NCBI GenBank assembly: GCA_035341015.1
Contig: DAOQUL010000009.1
Coordinates: forward strand, 25,187 to 89,186
Length of the DNA: 64,000 nt
Source of the DNA: JAKQIM01 sp029557965
Lineage (GTDB): Bacteria; Chloroflexota; Anaerolineae; Anaerolineales; UBA4823
Direction: 5' to 3'
In this document: piece after piece, positions 58,893-64,000 of the stretch
Layout of the letters: every line of letters starts with the position of its first letter
How positions within the stretch are numbered: position 1 is the first letter of the stretch
The notes under the pieces: model-generated
The model's database searches: none
Told to the model about the DNA's origin: nothing
Seen by the model: only the letters and a program-made list of their open reading frames with translations
Position numbers and translations under genes: made by a program

Positions 58893-59279
58893 CTACTTCG
58901 TCATCGTCACCCTGACGTCGCTGCGGTCTAAGCGCAGCATCAAGAACATCGAGATTCCCAACCCCAGGAGACTGAAGAAGATATACAGCCAATTGACGAT
59001 GATCGAATCGCCGACGCTCTTGGCCGCATTGGGGAAGAACATCATGATGCGGATGATGACATTAAAACCCTGCACAAAGATGCCGAAGGTGAGCGCCTGG
59101 CTGCGACCAGATTGGAGCAAAAAGCCCAACCCGATGAAGAGCGCCACCACAATCACCAACATGCCGATCAGGGTGGTTGGCGAGCTTTTTAAGCCATCCT
59201 GGTAGAAGCGCGGCGGGTAAGAAAGCACCGCAATGATGGGCAGTACGAAGAACAACAACACACGTTGGTATGTTTTCAT
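58893..59279 (-). CDS. Four-helix membrane protein at the end of the liv operon
   Basis: 128 residues with hydrophobic helices at about 7-21, 36-56, 65-81 and 97-116. No family is recognised. It starts 2 bases after livF, so it is cotranscribed with the amino-acid transporter and may be an accessory subunit. It is followed by a terminator. Confidence 0.75.
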   Translation of the reverse strand: MKTYQRVLLFFVLPIIAVLSYPPRFYQDGLKSSPTTLIGMLVIVVALFIGLGFLLQSGRSQALTFGIFVQGFNVIIRIMMFFPNAAKSVGDSIIVNWLYIFFSLLGLGISMFLMLRLDRSDVRVTMTK

Positions 59280-59281
59280 GG

Positions 59282-60007
59282 TTAGTGCCCTCCTCCCAGG
59301 TAAGCCTCGACGATGCTGGGGTCGTGGAGCATCTCTTGGGCATCTCCCGACATCACGATGCGGCCGGTTTCTAGCACGTAAGCCCTGTCAGAAATTGAGA
59401 GGGCCATCTGGGCATTCTGCTCGACCAGCAGAATGCTGGTGCCGTCTTCATTGATATCATGGATGATGTCGAAGATTTGCTCGACCAGGATTGGCGAGAG
59501 GCCCATCGAAGGCTCATCCAGCAGCAGCAGCGCAGGGCGGGCCATCATGGCGCGAGCGATGGCGAGCATTTGCTGTTCTCCACCCGAAAGCGTGCCGCCG
59601 AGCTGTTTGCGGCGTTCGTCCAGACGGGGGAAGCGTTTGAAAACCTCAGCCAGCCCATCTTGGATCTCAGCCTTATTGCTGCGGGTATAGGCGCCCATTT
59701 CCAGGTTTTCCATGACGGTGAGGGTGGCAAAGATGCGCCGCCCTTCGGGCGACTGGACGATCCCCAGGCGCACGATCTGTTCAGATGGCGCCATGGTAAT
59801 GTCTTTGCCTTCGAAGATGATACTGCCCTGGCGCGGACGGATGAGCCCAGAGATAGTTGACAGCGTGGTAGATTTGCCTGCCCCGTTAGCGCCAATCAGG
59901 GCAACGATCTCGCCCTTTTTAAGCTCAAACGAGATACCTTTCAGGGCGTGGATAGCGCCGTAATAGACGTTCAGATCTTGGACCGTGAGCATGGTATCAG
60001 TCTGCAT
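59282..60007 (-). CDS. livF: Branched-chain amino acid ABC transporter ATP-binding protein LivF
   Basis: 241 residues from the ATG at 60007, which overlaps livG by 11 bases; a later ATG is possible. Walker A IGANGAGKST (38-47), signature LSGGEQQ, Walker B LLLLDEPSMGLSP, and the C-terminal EAYLGGGH. The features of LivF are IVQSPEGRRIFATLTVMENLEMGAY. It pairs with LivG to power uptake through LivHM. Confidence 0.95.
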   Translation of the reverse strand: MQTDTMLTVQDLNVYYGAIHALKGISFELKKGEIVALIGANGAGKSTTLSTISGLIRPRQGSIIFEGKDITMAPSEQIVRLGIVQSPEGRRIFATLTVMENLEMGAYTRSNKAEIQDGLAEVFKRFPRLDERRKQLGGTLSGGEQQMLAIARAMMARPALLLLDEPSMGLSPILVEQIFDIIHDINEDGTSILLVEQNAQMALSISDRAYVLETGRIVMSGDAQEMLHDPSIVEAYLGGGH

Positions 60008-60851
60008 GGGGTTTCTTCCGTCGATACTTTTGAGAGAGCGCCGCAGCGCCTGGGCCCAGGTACGCCTCGATGACGCGCGGGTTAGATTGGATCTCTTGGG
60101 GGGTGCCGCGGGCAATCACCTCACCGAAGTCGACCACGGTGATCCATTCGCAAATACCCATCACCACGCGCATTTGATGCTCGATCAGCAAGATGGTCAG
60201 GTTGAAGCGCTCGCGGATGAAATGGATCAGGTCCATCAGCGCCATGCTCTCGGCTGGGTTCATGCCGGCGGCGGGTTCATCCAGGAGCAGCAGCTTGGGA
60301 TAAGCTGCCAGGGCACGGGCGATCTCTAAGCGCCGTTGTTCGCCGTAGGGCAAGTTCTTGGCGATCTCGCCCTGGCGGTCTTGTAGATTGAACACACCCA
60401 AAAATTCCTGAGCCCGCTCGGTGAGCTCTTTCTCTTTCTGGTTGAAATGCGCATTGTGCAAAATGGCATCAGACATGCTGTAACCGGCGTGTGGGTGGTA
60501 GGCAATGCGCACGTTATCCAGCACGGTCAGGTTGGGGAAGAGACGGATGTTCTGGAATGTGCGAGCAATCCCCAACTGGTTGATCTCGTGCGGGGCGATG
60601 CCGGTGATATCCTGGTTGTTGAAGATGACGCTCCCACTGGTGGGAACGTAAACGCCGGTGATCATGTTGAAGATCGTGGTTTTACCGGCGCCGTTGGGGC
60701 CGATCAGCCCGACCAACTCACCTGTGTGGATGGTCTTTTCGAAGTTGTGAACGGCGCGTAAGCCGCCAAACTCCTTGGTCAGGTTTTGGGCCGTCAACAA
60801 GGGTGGCGCGTCGGCGGGGGGTGCGGGGCGGGGCGGTATGGCGTCGCTCAT
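59997..60851 (-). CDS. livG: Branched-chain amino acid ABC transporter ATP-binding protein LivG
   Basis: 284 residues. Walker A IGPNGAGKTT near 51-60, the LivG-specific loop ARTFQNIRLFPNLTVLDNV, signature LPYGEQRR and Walker B LLLLDEPAAGMNPAE. A Pro-rich N-terminal leader of about 17 residues precedes the domain. ATGA overlap with livM. Confidence 0.95.
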   Translation of the reverse strand: MSDAIPPRPAPPADAPPLLTAQNLTKEFGGLRAVHNFEKTIHTGELVGLIGPNGAGKTTIFNMITGVYVPTSGSVIFNNQDITGIAPHEINQLGIARTFQNIRLFPNLTVLDNVRIAYHPHAGYSMSDAILHNAHFNQKEKELTERAQEFLGVFNLQDRQGEIAKNLPYGEQRRLEIARALAAYPKLLLLDEPAAGMNPAESMALMDLIHFIRERFNLTILLIEHQMRVVMGICEWITVVDFGEVIARGTPQEIQSNPRVIEAYLGPGAAALSQKYRRKKPHAD

Positions 60852-62092
60852 GGTTTCACCTCGGCCTGGGTTTCTTCAGGTTGGGCTTTGGGTTTTAGCG
60901 GTGGTAAGACCTGGCGCAAGAAGGGCAGTTCGATTTCGCCCATCAGGCCTTTGGGCCGCAGCAGCATGATCAATAGCAGTATTAGGGGGTAGACCACAAA
61001 GCGCCAGGTTTCAGTGCCCTGCGGCAAGATCACGCGCAGCAAGCCTTCGAGGATGAAGGCCCAGGCAAAGGATGCGCCCAGCGTGCCGGTGATGCTGCCC
61101 AGGCCCCCCATCACGATGATGATCATGGGGTCGAAAGATTTGATGAAGTTGAAGGTGTTAGGGTGCAAGAAGCCATTAATGTGGGCATACAGCCCGCCAG
61201 CCAAGCCGGCGAACAGGCTGCCCAGCACAAAGCTCAGGTTCTTGTAGTGGGCGATGTCGATGCCCATGGCTTTGGCGGCAATCTCGTCTTCGCGGACTGA
61301 GATGATGGCCCGGCCGTAAGAGGAATGCAAGAGATTGCGCACCACGATCACAATCACTAACAAGAAGGCAAAGGCCCAAAACCAGTTGGTTACCTCAGGG
61401 ATGCCAACCATGCCGCGGGCGCCTTTCATCTCGGGGAAGGGCAAGAGGGTGTCTGAGTTGTCGAGTAGTACTTTGACGATGATCGTCAGACCCAGGGTGG
61501 CAATGCCGAAGTAGTCCGAACCGAGGGTGAGTACAGGCAGGCCAAACAAGAAGCTGATCTCTGCCGCCATCAGGCCGGCGATCAGCACTGCCAGGAAGAA
61601 AACGATCTGCAGGCTCAGCCCATCGGGCAGCAGACTCAAAAGCCCAGAAACAGCCGGGCTTAAGGCCTGGCCCAATTGGATTGCTATAAAGACGAGGAAA
61701 ATGACCACCACCAGGTACAGGGTGAAGGCCGAAAGCGCATCCACGCCGCGCACCCGGCTGAGCAGCTTGCGCAGCAGCAGAATAGCCGCACCGCAAAATA
61801 ACACCGCCAGCAGGGCAATCATCAGCGCATGAGCGCTTTTGTCCAAAGTCCACCAATAGGTGATGTCACCGGCGGCGTAAGCGCCGATGGCGTAGAAGCC
61901 CCATTGGCCAAGTGAGAACTGGCCGTTGAAGCCGTAGATCAGGTTCAGCCCCAGGCCGACGATGGCATAGACACTGGCAAGCAAGAGAATGTTGACGTAA
62001 AAGTCATTTAGCAAGCCAAAACTGATCATGGCCTGGACGATCACAAAGATCAGTGCGGCCCCGCCTAAGAAGAAGAGAGTTGTTCTTTGCAT
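60848..62092 (-). CDS. livM: Branched-chain amino acid ABC transporter permease LivM
   Basis: 414 residues with nine or more membrane helices. Family landmarks are LNLIYGFNGQFSLGQWGFYAIGAYAAG near 49-75, YGRAIISVREDEIAAKAMGI near 285 and GGLGSITGTLGASFA near 344. A long C-terminal tail (LPFLRQVLPPLKPKAQPEE) is cytoplasmic. It starts 9 bases after livH. Confidence 0.94.
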   Translation of the reverse strand: MQRTTLFFLGGAALIFVIVQAMISFGLLNDFYVNILLLASVYAIVGLGLNLIYGFNGQFSLGQWGFYAIGAYAAGDITYWWTLDKSAHALMIALLAVLFCGAAILLLRKLLSRVRGVDALSAFTLYLVVVIFLVFIAIQLGQALSPAVSGLLSLLPDGLSLQIVFFLAVLIAGLMAAEISFLFGLPVLTLGSDYFGIATLGLTIIVKVLLDNSDTLLPFPEMKGARGMVGIPEVTNWFWAFAFLLVIVIVVRNLLHSSYGRAIISVREDEIAAKAMGIDIAHYKNLSFVLGSLFAGLAGGLYAHINGFLHPNTFNFIKSFDPMIIIVMGGLGSITGTLGASFAWAFILEGLLRVILPQGTETWRFVVYPLILLLIMLLRPKGLMGEIELPFLRQVLPPLKPKAQPEETQAEVKP

Positions 62093-62101
62093 GACCGCCT
62101 C

Positions 62102-63229
62102 CTAGGCTTTCTCGCGCTCTGGCTCGCCGAAGATGCCGGTGGGGCGGACGAGCAAGACGATGACAAGGATGCTGAAGGCCACGGCGTCGCGCATGGGGGT
62201 TGAGATGTAGGCTGCGCTCAACACTTCAGCCTGGCCCATGATCAGGGCACCTACCACAGCCCCTGGGATGCTGCCAATGCCTCCCAGCACCGCGGCCACA
62301 AAGGCCTTCAGGCCGGGGATAATGCCCATCACAAAATAGACCTGGGGGAAGGCCGTGGCATATAAAATGCCTGCTGCCCCAGCCAGGGCAGCGCCAATGG
62401 CGAAGGTAATTGAAATGATTCCATCGACATTAATGCCCATCAAGCGGGCAGTTTGTTTATCGTAGGCAACGGCGCGCATCGCTTTGCCTACCCGTGTCCC
62501 TTGTACAATGAACTGCAGCAGCAGAAGCAGCAAAATCGAGGCCAAGACGATGATCAGGGCGATATTGGAGATAATAATGCTGTTATCGGCTGGCGACTGG
62601 CCCGAGGGGAGGGCTTGAATCCCCAGGTTGTTGATCTGCCAGTTTTGTACACTGAACGGGCGCTCAAAGGTGACAAAATTGGGGGTAAAGACGAACTGCA
62701 GCGCACCGAAATATTCTAAGAAGAAAGAGACGCCAATGGCGGTGATCAGGGCTGAGATGCGCGGGGCATTGCGCAAAGGCTTGTAAGCCACGCGTTCAAT
62801 CGTAAATGCCAGCAGAGCGCAGATTGCCATCGAGATCAAGACAACTGTAACGGTCCCCACCCCCAAGACAAGCCATTGGGGTAAGCCAGGGAAGAGACGC
62901 TCGGGCCAGGTGTGGAACTGGAAACGTGCAATGGTATAGAAACCTACAAATGCACCAACCATGAAAACATCACCGTGGGCAAAGTTGATCAGGCGCACAA
63001 TACCATAGACCATCGTATAGCCTAAAGCAATCAGCGCGTATACGAAGCCAAGCTGGAGACCGTTAATAACCTGCTGTAAGAACAGAACCGGGTTATCTGC
63101 CAGGGAGACGCCCAATTTCCACAGGGCGGCAAGGCCAATCAGGATCAGGAAAACTTTTCCAAGCCAACCTTTGCGCAGCGATTGGATGAATAGGGTATCC
63201 TTGGAATTAGGAGTGCCGTTAGGTGTCAT
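62102..63229 (-). CDS. livH: Branched-chain amino acid ABC transporter permease LivH
   Basis: 375 residues. LGFVYALIALGYTMVYGIVRLINFAHGDVFM near 59-89 is the LivH signature, and GTRVGKAMRAVAYDKQTARLMGIN near 244 and GGIGSIPGAVVGAL near 318 complete it. An N-terminal extension of about 30 residues carries a membrane helix not present in shorter homologues. It forms the channel with LivM. Confidence 0.95.
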   Translation of the reverse strand: MTPNGTPNSKDTLFIQSLRKGWLGKVFLILIGLAALWKLGVSLADNPVLFLQQVINGLQLGFVYALIALGYTMVYGIVRLINFAHGDVFMVGAFVGFYTIARFQFHTWPERLFPGLPQWLVLGVGTVTVVLISMAICALLAFTIERVAYKPLRNAPRISALITAIGVSFFLEYFGALQFVFTPNFVTFERPFSVQNWQINNLGIQALPSGQSPADNSIIISNIALIIVLASILLLLLLQFIVQGTRVGKAMRAVAYDKQTARLMGINVDGIISITFAIGAALAGAAGILYATAFPQVYFVMGIIPGLKAFVAAVLGGIGSIPGAVVGALIMGQAEVLSAAYISTPMRDAVAFSILVIVLLVRPTGIFGEPEREKA

Positions 63230-63248
63230 AGATCACCCTGAAGAGAAG

Positions 63249-63278
63249 GCAGGGGGCGGCCTGAAGGCCACCCCCTGC
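63249..63278 (-). terminator. Intercistronic hairpin between livK and livH
   Basis: Arms 63249-63261 and 63266-63278 form a 13-bp stem with one mismatch and a 4-base loop. It lies between the binding-protein gene and the permease gene, where such stems usually attenuate transcription or protect the binding-protein mRNA so that it is made in excess. Confidence 0.65.
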
Positions 63279-63289
63279 TGTATGTGCCC

Positions 63290-64000
63290 TTACGGGTTGA
63301 CCGTGCCGATGTATTCTTTCTTGCCATCGCTCACGCCAATGACTGCGGCGCTTTTGATGGGGTTGTGGAATTCATCGAAGGTGATCGTGCCAGAGACGCC
63401 TTCTACATTGATGCTGGCGAGCGCATCTTTTACTTTGGCGGGATCATCCACGCCGGCTTTCTCGATGGCAGCCAGGAGCAGGTTGGTGGCGTCGTAAGCA
63501 AGGGTCGCTAGAGCGTCTGGGACCTTGGGATTGCCCTGGTCGTCTTTGTACTCGGCGCCGTAGGCAACCAGCCATTGCTGGACGATGGGGCGGGTATCAC
63601 CCGGGTCATAGTGGTTAGAGTAGAAACCACCATCGGCTGCGGCGACATCCAGGTCGGCAGAGTCCCAACCATCACCACCCATCATGACGGCGGTGACACC
63701 CTTGTCCTTGGCCTGAGCACCCACCAGGTTGACGATTGGATAGTAATCGGGCAGGAAGAGGACTTCGGCTTTGCTTTCGGCAACCTTCGTCAAGATGGCA
63801 GAGAAGTCGGTGTCGGTCGAGATGTAGCTTTCTTTGCCGACGATGGTACCGCCGCCTTCTACAAAGGCCGCTTCAAAGAACTCAGCCAGGCCGCGCACGT
63901 AGTCGTTGCCCTGGTCGTACATGATGAAGGCGGTCTTGTGACCCTGGCTGGCCGCGAACTTGGCCATCACGGTGCCCTGGAAGGGGTCAATGAAGCAAGC
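63290..64000 (-). CDS. livK: Branched-chain amino acid-binding protein, 5' end beyond window
   Basis: The last 236 codons of a periplasmic-binding-protein type I domain; the frame is open to the right edge. The order TAFIMYDQGNDYVRGLAEFF, GGTIVGKESYISTDTDFSAILTKV, AVMMGGDGWDSADL and LATLAYDATNLLLAAIEKAG is that of LivJ/LivK-type proteins. The mature protein would be a lipoprotein, but its signal lies outside the window. It is the upstream gene of the liv operon. Confidence 0.93.
   Translation of the reverse strand, partial: ACFIDPFQGTVMAKFAASQGHKTAFIMYDQGNDYVRGLAEFFEAAFVEGGGTIVGKESYISTDTDFSAILTKVAESKAEVLFLPDYYPIVNLVGAQAKDKGVTAVMMGGDGWDSADLDVAAADGGFYSNHYDPGDTRPIVQQWLVAYGAEYKDDQGNPKVPDALATLAYDATNLLLAAIEKAGVDDPAKVKDALASINVEGVSGTITFDEFHNPIKSAAVIGVSDGKKEYIGTVNP

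Noticed and set aside
1..64000. CRISPR arrays, tRNA and rRNA genes, prophage, toxin-antitoxin or defence islands
   Set aside because: No regularly spaced repeats, no clover-leaf or rRNA sequence, and no transposase, integrase or phage gene could be seen in the gaps. The STAND-type ATPases are in signalling rather than defence contexts here.

Overview
The window (about 64 kb, roughly 60 percent G+C by eye) looks like a chromosomal segment of a Chloroflexota bacterium, most likely class Anaerolineae. The lineage call is inferred from gene content: multidomain Ser/Thr kinases, STAND-type ATPases, a SARP-family giant regulator, a RecG with a long N-terminal extension, and orphan response regulators. 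There is no rRNA, tRNA, CRISPR array or intact transposase. A run of exactly 100 N (30716-30815) shows this is a scaffolded draft, and both window edges cut through genes.

Layout. 1-4951: leftward run of small metabolic and membrane genes (hydrolase, ComB-like phosphatase, HXXEE protein, deazaflavin oxidoreductase). 5225-11477: SDR, ubiA, a Gre-type C-terminal domain protein, and a ubiD gene that heads an operon with a NitT/TauT-type ABC transporter. 11657-13532: rightward Roadblock / V4R / response-regulator operon behind a near-consensus promoter. 13623-20180: MFS, rsmA with a YabE-like secreted protein, small proteins, and an autoregulated tetR-epimerase operon. 20269-31564: SARP-cyclase-STAND-TPR regulator, a duplicated promoter/repeat region, a bactofilin-like membrane protein, and a pair of large ATPase signalling proteins (ATPase-kinase, and 7TM-GAF-ATPase). 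31623-41500: housekeeping block (coaD, recG, two degV, fakA, asp23, rpmB, rpe, kinase). 41671-44214: cax, SH3 protein, DUF971 and a hypothetical gene. 44209-50791: seven-gene leftward signalling operon (PQQ-repeat kinase, PP2C, J-domain/VWA chimera, zinc-ribbon FHA, small protein, two response regulators). 51103-52262: padR and a GyrI-like protein. 52306-52447: MITE-like nested palindrome. 52474-58812: aldo/keto reductase, IMPase, MFS, an amidohydrolase-CYTH fusion and a CinA with a degenerate C-terminal site. 58893-64000: branched-chain amino acid ABC (liv) operon, entering from the right edge.

How it fits together. The unusual part is the density of Ser/Thr-phosphorylation and STAND-ATPase signalling: three kinases, one PP2C, one FHA reader, four response regulators with no recognisable histidine kinase, and three large NTPase proteins. 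The best candidates for undescribed biology are the kinase/PP2C/J-VWA/FHA/RR operon, the adjacent ATPase-kinase and 7TM-GAF-ATPase pair, the Roadblock-V4R-RR cassette, the deaminase-CYTH fusion, and the duplicated promoter with GGTGACG repeats next to the SARP gene. All functional assignments come from reading motifs; no database search was run.
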